DNA of 34,397 bases from positions 1-34,397 of the forward strand of contig JAHRYP010000026.1 in the NCBI GenBank assembly GCA_020622105.1, given 5' to 3'. Source of the stretch: Methylotenera sp. (GTDB lineage: Bacteria; Pseudomonadota; Gammaproteobacteria; Burkholderiales; Methylophilaceae). Below the pieces are notes generated by a model. That model had not been told where the DNA came from, made no database searches, and was given only the letters and a program-made list of their open reading frames with translations. The translations under genes were made by a program, and so were the position numbers. Of this stretch, positions 7,897 through 16,980 are shown piece by piece. The number at the start of each line of letters is the position of its first letter. Within the stretch, counting starts at the first letter, position 1.

Positions 7897-7924
7897 ATTC
7901 TACCAAAACTAAACAATAATACAA
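7897..7924 (-). promoter_or_regulatory. Candidate sigma-70 promoter for acpP
   Basis: On the minus strand TTGTAT (7924-7919) is separated by 16 bp from TAGAAT (7902-7897), about 46 bp before the acpP ATG. The gap between fabG and acpP is long for this otherwise tight cluster. An 8-bp dyad TATTCAGC/GCTGAATA (7950-7957 and 7968-7975) lies between it and the fabG stop. Both hexamers are imperfect, so this is a prediction. Confidence 0.4.
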
Positions 7925-7978
7925 AAAACTTAATCACTACTTTAACGTATATTCAGCCTATTTTAAAGCTGAATAGCG

Positions 7979-8719
7979 CTATACCATTAACATTCCACCG
8001 TTGACGTGTATGGTTTCACCTGTAATATAGGCTGCACTAGGCGAAGCCAGGAACGCAACTGTCGCTGCAATTTCTTTTACTGAACCCAAACGACCCACTG
8101 GAATTCGCGCCAGCATTTTTGTCGTGATATCTTCAGGCAACTCAGCCGTCATGTCAGTTTCAATGAAGCCAGGCGCTACACAGTTGACGGTAATCCCTCT
8201 GCTACCGACCTCAGCCGCTAATGATTTGGTAAAACCGGTCATGCCAGCTTTAGCAGCTGCATAATTGGTTTGACCAGCATTGCCCATGTGCCCTACCACA
8301 GACGAAATACTGATAATGCGTCCGGTTCTGGCTTTCATCATCGGGCGTAACACCGCCTGGCTCATACGGAACACTGAAGTCAGATTAGTGCTCAATACAG
8401 CGTCCCAATCTTCATCTTTCATACGCATGAGCAAGGTATCGCGGGTAATGCCGGCATTATTGACCAGCACGCTGACATCACCATATTTTTCGCTGATCGC
8501 TTTTAATGTTGCTTCAATCTGATCTGCAGCATTAACATCCAAAGCCATGCCCTCACCTTTGATGCCTGCGGCAGCCAAAGTAGAAGTAATAGATGCAGCG
8601 CCATTTTCTGACGTGGCTGTACCAACCACAGTTGCGCCCTGCTTGCCTAATTCAATGGCAATCGCAGCGCCAATACCGCGGCTAGCGCCGGTAACTAAAA
8701 CAACTTGTCCAGTTAACAT
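7979..8719 (-). CDS. fabG: 3-oxoacyl-[acyl-carrier-protein] reductase
   Basis: The protein is 246 aa, a short-chain dehydrogenase that reduces 3-ketoacyl-ACP with NADPH. The Rossmann motif is TGASRGIG at residues 10-17, NNAG is at 87-90, and the catalytic residues S140, Y153 and K157 appear in ISISSVVG and YAAAK. The C-terminus GETIHVNGGMLMV is the typical complete FabG ending. Its stop codon is TAG, which shows that TAG terminates normally in this genome. The ribosome binding site AGAGG is clear. fabD lies 22 bp upstream. Confidence 0.97.
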   Translation of the reverse strand: MLTGQVVLVTGASRGIGAAIAIELGKQGATVVGTATSENGAASITSTLAAAGIKGEGMALDVNAADQIEATLKAISEKYGDVSVLVNNAGITRDTLLMRMKDEDWDAVLSTNLTSVFRMSQAVLRPMMKARTGRIISISSVVGHMGNAGQTNYAAAKAGMTGFTKSLAAEVGSRGITVNCVAPGFIETDMTAELPEDITTKMLARIPVGRLGSVKEIAATVAFLASPSAAYITGETIHVNGGMLMV

Positions 8720-8741
8720 AGTGAACCTCTGATTATATTAA

Positions 8742-9668
8742 TTAAATTGAATTTTTCAATTCCAGCAATGCATCATTGCTGGTTAATGCCACACATGGCA
8801 ATTCAGCGACGATGCGTTTCGTTAAACCCGCTAATACCTTACCAGGGCCACATTCAGCAGTTTGCGTTACACCTTGCGCTGCAATTGCCTGTACAGTTTC
8901 AACCCAGCGCACCGGGCTATATAACTGGCGCACTAAAGCATCTTTAATCTTATCGCTATCACTGTATGCAGCAACATCTGCATTATGCAGCACAGGAATC
9001 TGCGGAGTATTGACTGCAACGCCTTTTAGATATTCGGCAAGCTGCAGTGCTGCAGGCTTCATCAGGGCACAATGAGATGGAACGCTAACCGGCAAAGGCA
9101 ACGCACGTTTAGCACCTTTCGCTTTTGCCAGTTCCATGCCACGCTCGACCGCAGCTTTGTTGCCGGCAATCACTACCTGACCTGGAGAATTCAGGTTAAC
9201 TGCTTCCAACACTTCATTCTGTGCCGCTTCAGCACATACAGCACGTACTGTTTCATCATCCAGACCCAGTATGGCAGCCATCGCGCCAACACCGGCCGGC
9301 ACAGCATTCTGCATAACTTCTGCACGGTAGCGCACCAGCGGCAAGGCATCCTTAAATGTCAGTGCGCCAGACGCTACTAATGCAGTGTATTCACCCAGGC
9401 TATGTCCAGCTAGCACTGTTGGCAGCTTATCTGAAGCTGCTAACCAAGCGCGCCATGTTGCAACGCCTGCTGTCAGCATAATCGGTTGTGTATTGGTGGT
9501 TTCATTGATGCTGTCATTGGCTTCAGTGGCCATTGTCCATAAATCAACGCCTAAAACATCAGAAGCTTCAGCAAAGGTATCACGAACGATGCTCAGGTCA
9601 CCAAAACCATTCATCATGCCTACAGATTGTGAGCCCTGGCCTGGAAATAAAAATGCAATATTTTTCAT
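8742..9668 (-). CDS. fabD: Malonyl CoA-acyl carrier protein transacylase
   Basis: The protein is 308 aa, normal length. It transfers malonyl groups from coenzyme A to ACP, supplying FabH and FabF. The N-terminal FPGQGSQ is the family signature, the nucleophile is S90 in AGHSLGEY, and the partner histidine lies in VPSHCALM near residue 197. The start MKNIAFLFPGQG is unambiguous. It sits between fabH (37 bp upstream) and fabG (22 bp downstream), the conserved order. Nothing unusual is seen. Confidence 0.97.
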   Translation of the reverse strand: MKNIAFLFPGQGSQSVGMMNGFGDLSIVRDTFAEASDVLGVDLWTMATEANDSINETTNTQPIMLTAGVATWRAWLAASDKLPTVLAGHSLGEYTALVASGALTFKDALPLVRYRAEVMQNAVPAGVGAMAAILGLDDETVRAVCAEAAQNEVLEAVNLNSPGQVVIAGNKAAVERGMELAKAKGAKRALPLPVSVPSHCALMKPAALQLAEYLKGVAVNTPQIPVLHNADVAAYSDSDKIKDALVRQLYSPVRWVETVQAIAAQGVTQTAECGPGKVLAGLTKRIVAELPCVALTSNDALLELKNSI

Positions 9669-9705
9669 AAATTACTTTATATAAATTAGATAACTATTTG
9701 AATAA

Positions 9706-10662
9706 TTAGTACTTAATGAGCGCGGAACCCCATGTGAAGCCGCCACCGAATGCTTCCATCAGAATGACATCTCCACGCTTGATACGGCCATCACGCACCG
9801 CGGTATCAAGTGCCAGCGGGATTGACGCTGCAGAGGTGTTGCCATGTTTATCTACAGTAACAACCACTTTATCAAGATCCATATCCAGTTTTTTTGCTGT
9901 GGCTTGTAAAATGCGTATATTTGCCTGATGGGGAACCAGCCAGTCTACATCGCTCTTCTGCATACCATTTGCAAGCAGGGTTTCATCTACGATCTGATCC
10001 AGCGTATTCACTGCCATTTTAAAAACGGCATTGCCTTCCATTTTTATTGTTTTGTCACCCTCTTGCCTTGAAACGCCGGCAGGTACAGTGAGTAATTTTT
10101 CATAACTGCCATTTGCATGCAGATGTGTTGTAATGATGCCAGCCTCGTTCGAAGCTTGCAAGATGACGGCGCCTGCACCATCACCCCATAAAATGCAGTT
10201 ACTGCGATCAGTCCAGTCTGTAATGCGTGACATGGTTTCAGCACCAATGACTAAAGCGGTTTTTGCTGCGCCAGTCTTGATCATACTGTCTGCAACACTT
10301 AATGCGTATACAAATCCGCTACATACAGCCTGCACGTCGAAAGCAGGAGAATTGTTTTTGATGCCGAGTTGATTCTGTATCAGGCATGCTGTGCTAGGAA
10401 AAACGCGGTCTGGAGTCGTGGTTGCAACAATCAGCAAATCAATGTCTTGCACATCAATATTGGCAGCTTCAATGGCTTTTTTTGCAGCAGCAATCCCTAA
10501 ATCGCTCGTATATTCATCGCTTGCAGCGATATGACGTTCACGTATGCCTGTACGTGCAAAAATCCACTCATCGGTAGTATCCACCATGCGTTCCAGCTCG
10601 GCATTGGTAAGGATTTTTGTAGGCAAATAACTGCCTGTGCCAGAAATTCTGGAGAATATCAT
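9706..10662 (-). CDS. fabH: 3-oxoacyl-[acyl-carrier-protein] synthase III
   Basis: The protein is 318 aa, normal length. It starts fatty-acid synthesis by condensing acetyl-CoA with malonyl-ACP. The Cys-His-Asn triad is complete: C114 in AVCSGF, H245 in VPHQANIRI and N275 in [10 protein letters not shown]. The C-terminal [13 protein letters not shown] is intact. The ATG overlaps the plsX stop by 4 bp (ATGA type), implying translational coupling. The N-terminus [14 protein letters not shown] fits family members. Confidence 0.97.
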   Translation of the reverse strand: MIFSRISGTGSYLPTKILTNAELERMVDTTDEWIFARTGIRERHIAASDEYTSDLGIAAAKKAIEAANIDVQDIDLLIVATTTPDRVFPSTACLIQNQLGIKNNSPAFDVQAVCSGFVYALSVADSMIKTGAAKTALVIGAETMSRITDWTDRSNCILWGDGAGAVILQASNEAGIITTHLHANGSYEKLLTVPAGVSRQEGDKTIKMEGNAVFKMAVNTLDQIVDETLLANGMQKSDVDWLVPHQANIRILQATAKKLDMDLDKVVVTVDKHGNTSAASIPLALDTAVRDGRIKRGDVILMEAFGGGFTWGSALIKY

Positions 10663-11705
10663 TGTGTATCCTGTGAAGTTTGTACAACAGGCGTTGTACG
10701 TATGTGTTCAATTTCGAGTTGTTCAGTGATGCGGCGCAATACACCGCTACGCGCTTCTTCAATGGCAACATGAATCGCAGAAATATAGGCCAGCTGATCT
10801 GCCCCGCCATGGCTTTTTACAACGATGCCGCGCAAACCCAAAAAACTGGCGCCATTATAACGGCGCGGATCTAATCGGTTTTTAAAAGACTTCAGCACAG
10901 GCATGGCGCAGAGTGCCATCATTTTGGTTAGCCAGTTGCGTTTGAATTCCTGCGTTAAGAACTTGCCCATCATATGCGCCAGGCCTTCAGTTGTTTTTAA
11001 CGAAACATTACCGACAAAACCATCGCAGACCACTAAATCTGTAGTGCCTTTGAAAATATCGTCACCTTCTACGTTGCCGTAAAAATTCAGGTGGCTTGTT
11101 TTCAACAGCTCACCGGCTTGTTTTACAACTTCATTGCCTTTGATATCTTCTGAGCCAATGTTCAGCAAGCCCACAGATGGACGTTCTTTATGCTCAACGC
11201 AACTAACCAGCATTGCGCCCATGATTGCGAACTGATAAAGGTGCTCAGGCGTACAGTCAGCGTTAGCGCCCAAATCCATCATATAAGTGTTGCCTTTTTC
11301 ACTCGGCAACACAGACGCAATCGCCGGGCGATCGATACCTGGCAAAGTTTTCAATACAAATCTTGCAGTAGCCATCAATGCGCCGGTGTTGCCTGCACTG
11401 ACGCAGGCATTAGCTTCACCACTTTTGACCAGATTTATGGCTACGCGCATAGATGAATCTTTTTTATTTTTGAGTGCGCTTTGCGGAGACTCGTCCATGG
11501 TCACAACTTCACTGGCATGATGTATGCGCAAGCGTGGACTGGTTGTTTTCTTACGGGTTTTTAGTTCCGCCTCTATAGCGTCCTGCAGGCCAACTAACAC
11601 AATATTAAGTTGGTCATCAGCCTCCAGCGCTTTCAGTGCGGCAGGCACAGTAACGTGTGGACCGTGATCCCCACCCATTGCATCAATTGCGATTGTAATA
11701 TCCAT
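10659..11705 (-). CDS. plsX: Phosphate acyltransferase PlsX
   Basis: The protein is 348 aa. It makes acyl phosphate from acyl-ACP for phospholipid synthesis by the PlsX/PlsY route. The N-terminal [12 protein letters not shown] is the family signature; [29 protein letters not shown] and [16 protein letters not shown] follow in the usual order. It is a peripheral inner-membrane enzyme. rpmF lies 224 bp upstream, an unusually wide gap for this pair, with a hairpin between. Downstream it overlaps fabH. Confidence 0.96.
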   Translation of the reverse strand: MDITIAIDAMGGDHGPHVTVPAALKALEADDQLNIVLVGLQDAIEAELKTRKKTTSPRLRIHHASEVVTMDESPQSALKNKKDSSMRVAINLVKSGEANACVSAGNTGALMATARFVLKTLPGIDRPAIASVLPSEKGNTYMMDLGANADCTPEHLYQFAIMGAMLVSCVEHKERPSVGLLNIGSEDIKGNEVVKQAGELLKTSHLNFYGNVEGDDIFKGTTDLVVCDGFVGNVSLKTTEGLAHMMGKFLTQEFKRNWLTKMMALCAMPVLKSFKNRLDPRRYNGASFLGLRGIVVKSHGGADQLAYISAIHVAIEEARSGVLRRITEQLEIEHIRTTPVVQTSQDTQ

Positions 11706-11815
11706 GTAGCTCTATACTCACTGAATGGTAAAGTTTAGTCAAATCACTATCAGCCAAAACTGGCCATATAACTTAAGTGTTAATGTGACTATGAGATAAT
11801 AATACTTGAGCCGTT

Positions 11816-11851
11816 AAAACACTAACGCCGCTCCAAGTATTTGGAGCGGCG
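11816..11851 (-). terminator. GC-rich hairpin between rpmF and plsX, probable terminator
   Basis: A perfect 11-bp stem (CGCCGCTCCAA at 11826-11836 with its complement at 11841-11851, loop GTAT) is followed on the minus strand, after seven bases, by TTTT. It lies 78 bp past the rpmF stop. The T-run is weak, so it may act as an attenuator or an RNA-stabilising end that lets ribosomal protein L32 be produced in excess of PlsX. A TATTAT sequence just downstream on the minus strand could be the -10 of a separate plsX promoter, but no good -35 was seen. Confidence 0.6.
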
Positions 11852-11929
11852 CTAAATGATTTCTTAACTACCTGATGAATTCAATCTAAACAGTAGCTTT
11901 AAGTATTGAATTTATTAGGCTAAATAAGC

Positions 11930-12109
11930 TTATTCGCCTTTTGATGGCAATACTTTACGACCACGGTAGTAGCCGTTAGGGCTAATGTGATGACGCAAAT
12001 GTGTTTCGCCAGTAGTTGGCTCAACTGCTAATGGTGGATTTGTCAAAAAGTCATGTGAACGGTGCATGCCACGTTTCGAAGGTGTCTTTTTGTTTTGCTG
12101 AACTGCCAT
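11930..12109 (-). CDS. rpmF: 50S ribosomal protein L32
   Basis: The protein is 59 aa and begins [20 protein letters not shown], the standard bacterial L32 N-terminus, continuing with [20 protein letters not shown] and ending RKVLPSKGE. It is a small basic protein of the large ribosomal subunit. This is the cysteine-free form: the zinc-ribbon cysteines of some L32 proteins are absent, as in most proteobacteria. A GGAG ribosome binding site precedes the ATG. The position between yceD and plsX is the classical one. Confidence 0.97.
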   Translation of the reverse strand: MAVQQNKKTPSKRGMHRSHDFLTNPPLAVEPTTGETHLRHHISPNGYYRGRKVLPSKGE

Positions 12110-12264
12110 AATAAAACTCCAATAAAATGATTAAAACATCATCTCAATTACTTACAAACCGATGCAGTTAAATGAATAGCGCATCACTAATTTAAGATTA
12201 CAAAAATAACTAATCCGCAATAATAATATAAAACAAAGCTTTTGTCAGCCTAAATTAAAGCTTT

Positions 12265-12810
12265 TTATGATTTGATCAAACCTTTCAACACCGCGAACGG
12301 GTTGGGTTTCTCCCCACTTTGCATCGCAAGCTGAGCGCAATGCCCCTCATGTGTCGGCGCTATTGGTGTTGCCATGATGACTTCATCTTCTACCAGTCTC
12401 TGCAAATCCATCGCCTGGCTAGGCTCCTGGATATCATAATCGTCATTATCTTCAACATACGCCACGTCAGAATCGCCTGCATCTATCTCATTAATTAAAT
12501 AATCAAAATTCAGATTCAAGTTAAGCGGCATTTGCTCCAGACAGCGCTGGCAATACGTATTCAGCGTTGCATTTAATGTCAGATGTAAAAAATGCTGCCC
12601 TGCCGCATTGGTTTCGCCATTAATAGTGAAGTGAATAACACTATTATCTTTTGAAGAATTTTTGTCAGCTAAAGATGCGCTCGAATCAGACGCTTGCGAA
12701 CCAAGCAATTCGGCAAGCCGCGGGCAATCTTCAAGAGAAAGCGAACCCGCAAGGCGCTCACCTCTTTTAGCAAATGCAACGTTATCAATTAATATTGGTT
12801 GAGTACTCAT
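12265..12810 (-). CDS. yceD: YceD/DUF177 family protein (23S rRNA accumulation protein)
   Basis: The protein is 181 aa. The DUF177 signature is visible as the CxxC pair in TYCQRCLEQMPL, an acidic stretch (EIDAGDSDVAYVEDNDDYDIQE) and the C-terminal GEKPNPFAVLKGL. Homologues are needed for normal 23S rRNA levels in E. coli and plants. It precedes rpmF by 155 bp; that gap holds no clear terminator, only a repeated AAAGCTTT pair just past the stop that could fold. The gene is divergent from pycA, and the 126 bp between them must carry both promoters. Confidence 0.92.
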   Translation of the reverse strand: MSTQPILIDNVAFAKRGERLAGSLSLEDCPRLAELLGSQASDSSASLADKNSSKDNSVIHFTINGETNAAGQHFLHLTLNATLNTYCQRCLEQMPLNLNLNFDYLINEIDAGDSDVAYVEDNDDYDIQEPSQAMDLQRLVEDEVIMATPIAPTHEGHCAQLAMQSGEKPNPFAVLKGLIKS

Positions 12811-12872
12811 TTAAATCTTCACTATGTATTAAAATATTATGGGCTACGGCACTTAAATTTAGCGCTGGGGAT

Positions 12873-12900
12873 TTGGCTATCAGCCAGCACATGCTACAAT
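12873..12900 (+). promoter_or_regulatory. Candidate sigma-70 promoter for pycA
   Basis: TTGGCT (12873-12878) is separated by 16 bp from TACAAT (12895-12900), 36 bp before the proposed GTG start of pycA. A short dyad TGGCT-ATC-AGCCA (12874-12886) overlaps the -35 and spacer and could be an operator, but it is short enough to be chance. Confidence 0.45.
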
Positions 12901-12936
12901 TATGCGGTTTTTGTATTAAATTTTAAGGTTTACTAC

Positions 12937-14355
12937 GTGTTCAAAAAAATTCTAGTTGCTAACCGCGGTGAAATCGCAGTGCGTATTGTACGCGCTTGCT
13001 CAGAAATGGGCATCAAGTCCGTTGCAATTTATTCAGATGCGGATCGACAGGCTTTGCATGTAAAGAAAGCTGACGAGGCTTATCATATCGGCACAGACCC
13101 GGTATCCGGCTATCTGAATGCGCACAATATTGTAAACCTCGCCGTGGCGACAGGTTGTGATGCTTTGCATCCCGGTTATGGCTTTTTATCCGAAAATCCG
13201 GAGCTTGCTGAAATCTGTGAGCGTCGCGGTATTAAATTCATTGGTCCAAATGCTGATGTCATTCGTCAGATGGGCGATAAAATTCAGGCGCGTAACGCAA
13301 TGACCAATGCCGGCATTCCGTGCACGCCTGGCAGTAATGGTAATTTAGAGAACTTGGACGAAGCGGTAGCCCTTGCCGGTAAAATCGGCTACCCAGTCAT
13401 GCTTAAAGCGACCAATGGCGGCGGCGGCCGTGGCATTCGTCGCTGTGATAGTGAAAAAGAATTATTAAGCAATTATGATCGCGTGATTAGTGAAGCAAGT
13501 AAAGCTTTCGGCAAACCTGAGGTGTTTCTCGAAAAATGTGTAATATCACCGCGCCATATTGAAGTACAGGTGCTGGCCGACTCACAGGGTAATGCGATCC
13601 ATCTGTTTGAACGTGACTGCTCTATTCAGCGCCGCAACCAGAAACTGATCGAGATTGCACCATCTCCTCAATTGAGTCAGGCACAGCGTGATTACATCGG
13701 CGGCTTGGCAGTTAAAGCGGCAAAAGCAGTTGGCTACGAAAATGCAGGTACTGTAGAGTTTCTGTTAGATTCGGACAATACGTTCTACTTCATGGAAATG
13801 AACACGCGTCTGCAAGTTGAGCACACCGTGACTGAAACGATTACCGGCATTGATATTGTGCAGGAGCAAATCCGTGTTGCTTATGGCTTGCCATTGCAAT
13901 ACAAGCAAAGTGACGTGCAATTCCGCGGCTATGCGATGGAATTCCGTATTAATGCAGAAGACCCGAAAAACGGCTTTTTGCCAAGTTTTGGTAAAATTAC
14001 ACGCTACTATGCACCAGGTGGCCCTGGTGTGCGCATGGATGCAGCAATTTACAGCGGCTATGTGATTCCGCCCTATTACGATTCCATGTGTGCAAAGCTC
14101 ACAGTTTGGGCACTGGACTGGGACAGCGTAATTGAGCGTGGCCGCCGTGCTTTGGACGACATGCTGATTTATGGTGTAAAAACAACGATACCGTATTATC
14201 AGCAAATTTTAAAACATCCGGATTTCAGAAATGCGGAGTTCAATACCAGTTTTGTGGAGTCACATCCTGAGCTGGCAAACTATGCAAACGAACCTCCTCC
14301 GGAGCTGATTGCAGCTGCGATTTCTGCTGCAATTGCAGCCCATGAAGGTATTTAA
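12937..14355 (+). CDS. pycA: Pyruvate carboxylase subunit A (biotin carboxylase)
   Basis: The start chosen is GTG at 12937, preceded by AAGG about 8 nt upstream; this gives 472 aa beginning MFKKILVANRGE, the exact family N-terminus. A longer open frame from 12799 runs through the promoter and is rejected. It is an ATP-grasp enzyme that carboxylates biotin with bicarbonate: ALHPGYGFLSEN at about 77-88, the glycine loop KATNGGGGRGIRR at 157-169, and the EMNTRLQVEHTVTE catalytic segment near 290. The partner carboxyltransferase/biotin subunit follows 65 bp downstream. Without that neighbour it would be indistinguishable from AccC; the pairing points to two-subunit pyruvate carboxylase, as in Pseudomonas and methanogens. 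Confidence 0.9.
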   Translation: MFKKILVANRGEIAVRIVRACSEMGIKSVAIYSDADRQALHVKKADEAYHIGTDPVSGYLNAHNIVNLAVATGCDALHPGYGFLSENPELAEICERRGIKFIGPNADVIRQMGDKIQARNAMTNAGIPCTPGSNGNLENLDEAVALAGKIGYPVMLKATNGGGGRGIRRCDSEKELLSNYDRVISEASKAFGKPEVFLEKCVISPRHIEVQVLADSQGNAIHLFERDCSIQRRNQKLIEIAPSPQLSQAQRDYIGGLAVKAAKAVGYENAGTVEFLLDSDNTFYFMEMNTRLQVEHTVTETITGIDIVQEQIRVAYGLPLQYKQSDVQFRGYAMEFRINAEDPKNGFLPSFGKITRYYAPGGPGVRMDAAIYSGYVIPPYYDSMCAKLTVWALDWDSVIERGRRALDDMLIYGVKTTIPYYQQILKHPDFRNAEFNTSFVESHPELANYANEPPPELIAAAISAAIAAHEGI

Positions 14356-14420
14356 GTACTTTCTAAGTGCTTCATAGAATATTAAAGATTAACTCAAACC
14401 TTAAAGCGATCAATTAAAAA

Positions 14421-16268
14421 ATGGCAAAAGTACATGTTACCGAATTAGTTTTACGTGATGGACATCAATCACTCATTGCTACGCGTCTGCGTACTGATGA
14501 CATGCTTCCCATCTGTTCAAAGCTTGATTCTATCGGCTTTTGGTCACTAGAAGCCTGGGGCGGCGCGACATTTGATGCCTGCGTGCGTTTTCTGAAAGAA
14601 GACCCATGGGAGCGTTTGGCAATACTGCGTAAAGCATTGCCAAACAGCCGTATTCAAATGCTGCTGCGTGGCCAGAACCTGCTAGGTTACCGTCATTATT
14701 CTGATGATGTAGTACGTGCCTTCGTTCAGAAATCAGCAGATAATGGCGTAGATGTGTTCCGTATATTTGATGCGATGAACGACATGCGCAACCTGAAAAC
14801 CTCAATTGATGCCGTTAAAAAAATAGGCAAGCACGCAGAAGGTACGCTCAGTTACACAACAAGCCCGGTGCATGATGTTGCGCATTTTGTTTCCTTGGCA
14901 AAAGAGCTCGAGGCTTTTGGCTGCGATACGATTGCAATTAAAGATATGGCCGGTCTGCTCACACCTTCAGCAACTACTGATCTGGTAACGGCATTACGCG
15001 CAGCGGTTAATTTACCAATTCATTTGCACAGCCATGCAACATCCGGTTTATCAGCAATGTGCTTGTTAAAAGGCATTGAAGCAGGCGCAGCCATTGTTGA
15101 TACCTGCAATTCATCTTTTGGTGAAGGCGCCAGCCATTCATCAACTGAAAGCATCGTTGCAGCTCTGCAAGGTACCGAATATGACACTGGCCTGGATTTA
15201 CAGGCATTGCAGGAAATTACCGCATACTTCCGTGACGTGCGTAAAAAATACTGGCAATATGAGAGTGAATTCACTGGCGTAGATACTCGCGTGCTGGTTA
15301 ATCAGGTGCCAGGCGGCATGATTTCCAATCTATCCAATCAGCTGAAAGAACAAGGTGCGTTAAACCGCATGGATGAAGTGTTGGCTGAGATACCTCGTGT
15401 ACGTAAAGACTTGGGCTACCCTCCTCTGGTAACGCCAACTTCACAGATCGTAGGTACGCAGGCTGTACTGAACGTGATGACCGGTGATCGCTATAAATCC
15501 ATCACAAATGAAGTGAAAAACTATTTCCGTGGCCATTATGGTAAATCTCCAGCTGCGGTTGATGATGATATCAAGCAAAAAGCCGTTGGTAATGACGAAA
15601 TCATTACCTGTCGTCCGGCTGACTTACTTGAACCGGAGATGGAAAAATTAACAGCAGAAGCTGAGCTTTTTGCAAAATCACAAGAAGACGTACTGACGTA
15701 TGCGATGTTTCCGGATATCGGCAAAACCTATCTACAAGAACGTAATGCAGGTTCTGCGGCACCTGAAGCATTGCTGGAAAAATCAGCAGTGCAATCCAGC
15801 GCTTCCCGCTATGCACCTAATGAGTTCAAAGTGACACTACATGGTGAAACATTCCACATCAACCTGACCGGAAGCGGTCATGCCGGTCAAGAGCATCGTC
15901 CATACTATGTAACCATTGATGGCATCGCAGAAGAAGTCATTGTAGAAACTTTAAGCGAAATCGAAGTTTCCGGTAGTGGTGTTACATCTGGCGGCGGCAA
16001 GAAAAAAGCTGCCAGCAGCACTGCAAGCGGCCGCCCTCGTGCTTTACATGCAGGCCATGTAACCACATCTATGCCAGGTACTATTGTTGCCGTGAAAGTG
16101 AACGTGGGCGACAAGGTTAAGGCTGGTGATGGCGTACTCGTGATTGAAGCGATGAAAATGGAGAACGAAATTCAGGCCGCAACCACCGGTGTTGTAGTCG
16201 CAGTGAATGTAAGCAAAGGCGATACAGTCACTCCTGATGAAGCTTTGCTTGAAATTCAACCTGAATAA
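14421..16268 (+). CDS. pycB: Pyruvate carboxylase subunit B (carboxyltransferase plus biotinyl domain)
   Basis: The protein is 615 aa. The N-terminal TIM-barrel carboxyltransferase domain has LVLRDGHQS, the metal/lysine segment TIAIKDMAGLL and HLHSHATSGL. A conserved PYC_OADA region follows (NQVPGGMISNLSNQL), then a linker rich in Gly, Lys, Ser and Ala (about 515-545), then the biotinyl domain with the biotin lysine K579 in EAMKMEN. The same architecture serves as the alpha subunit of the sodium-pumping oxaloacetate decarboxylase (OadA), but no oadB or oadG membrane subunits are present and the biotin carboxylase gene is adjacent. The product therefore probably makes oxaloacetate from pyruvate, an anaplerotic reaction. 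A strong terminator follows. Confidence 0.9.
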   Translation: MAKVHVTELVLRDGHQSLIATRLRTDDMLPICSKLDSIGFWSLEAWGGATFDACVRFLKEDPWERLAILRKALPNSRIQMLLRGQNLLGYRHYSDDVVRAFVQKSADNGVDVFRIFDAMNDMRNLKTSIDAVKKIGKHAEGTLSYTTSPVHDVAHFVSLAKELEAFGCDTIAIKDMAGLLTPSATTDLVTALRAAVNLPIHLHSHATSGLSAMCLLKGIEAGAAIVDTCNSSFGEGASHSSTESIVAALQGTEYDTGLDLQALQEITAYFRDVRKKYWQYESEFTGVDTRVLVNQVPGGMISNLSNQLKEQGALNRMDEVLAEIPRVRKDLGYPPLVTPTSQIVGTQAVLNVMTGDRYKSITNEVKNYFRGHYGKSPAAVDDDIKQKAVGNDEIITCRPADLLEPEMEKLTAEAELFAKSQEDVLTYAMFPDIGKTYLQERNAGSAAPEALLEKSAVQSSASRYAPNEFKVTLHGETFHINLTGSGHAGQEHRPYYVTIDGIAEEVIVETLSEIEVSGSGVTSGGGKKKAASSTASGRPRALHAGHVTTSMPGTIVAVKVNVGDKVKAGDGVLVIEAMKMENEIQAATTGVVVAVNVSKGDTVTPDEALLEIQPE

Positions 16269-16288
16269 ACCATTTGTTATTTAACGTT

Positions 16289-16320
16289 AAAGCCGACAGA
16301 ATCTAACTGTCGGCTTTTTT
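16289..16320 (+). terminator. Intrinsic terminator after pycB
   Basis: An 11-bp perfect stem (16289-16299 with 16307-16317, AAAGCCGACAG) with a 7-nt loop ends in six T residues. It begins 20 bp past the pycB stop and separates pycAB from maf. Confidence 0.92.
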
Positions 16321-16336
16321 ATTACTAGCTAAAACT

Positions 16337-16918
16337 ATGAACCAACATCTAATTCTTGCTTCTTCCTCACCTTTCCGCCGTGAGCTTCTTACACATTTGC
16401 AGATACCATTTTCATGGTTATCGCCAGATGTAGATGAAACGCCCTTATCCAACGAACTGCCTCAAGAAACAGCACTGCGGCTCGCACAGGTAAAGGCAAG
16501 AAAGATAGGCGAATCTAACACTGATGCGTTGATTATCGGCTGCGACCAGGTGGCAACACTGGATAATCAGCAGTTAGGTAAACCACTTACCCATGACAAT
16601 GCGACCAGACAGCTACGTTTGATGCGCGGCAGAGAAGTGATCTTTCATAGCGCACTTTGTCTTTACAATCCTGCCACGCAAAACATGCAGGCAGAAGTTG
16701 TTCCCTATATTGTGAGATTTAGAAACCTGACTGATGAACAGATTGAAAACTATCTCATCAAAGAACAGCCTTACCATTGCGCCGGTAGTGCAAAATCAGA
16801 AGGCTTAGGCATTGCAATTATAGAAAAAATGACTGGCGACGACCCCAATGCATTGATCGGGTTACCATTGATAGCGTTAGTCAATATGTTGCAGAACGAA
16901 GGTTTCGCAGTAATATAA
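16337..16918 (+). CDS. yceF: Maf/YceF-family nucleotide pyrophosphatase
   Basis: The protein is 193 aa. It starts [18 protein letters not shown], the Maf hallmark, with [26 protein letters not shown] and [13 protein letters not shown] following. The last segment matches the YceF subgroup, which hydrolyses 7-methyl-GTP, rather than the YhdE dTTP/UTP subgroup. In E. coli yceF lies divergently beside yceD-rpmF, so this is the expected gene, displaced here by pycAB. It begins 17 bp after the pycB terminator and has only a weak ribosome binding site. Confidence 0.9.
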   Translation: MNQHLILASSSPFRRELLTHLQIPFSWLSPDVDETPLSNELPQETALRLAQVKARKIGESNTDALIIGCDQVATLDNQQLGKPLTHDNATRQLRLMRGREVIFHSALCLYNPATQNMQAEVVPYIVRFRNLTDEQIENYLIKEQPYHCAGSAKSEGLGIAIIEKMTGDDPNALIGLPLIALVNMLQNEGFAVI

Positions 16919-16980
16919 ATAGTCTTTATAAGTACAATCCAAATAGATGCAGTACCTAATTCAATTTAAAGGAATAAGAC

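Noticed and set aside
12799-12936. N-terminal extension of PycA by 46 residues
   Set aside because: It runs across the candidate promoter and would overlap yceD; GTG 12937 has a ribosome binding site and yields the family N-terminus.
13765-14205. Long minus-strand reading frame inside pycA, and similar overlapping frames in other genes
   Set aside because: These lie wholly within well-identified genes, have no recognisable motifs or ribosome binding sites, and their sequences look like antisense shadows.
14421-16268. Sodium-pumping oxaloacetate decarboxylase alpha subunit
   Set aside because: No oadB or oadG is adjacent, while a biotin carboxylase gene is, so pyruvate carboxylase subunit B fits better.
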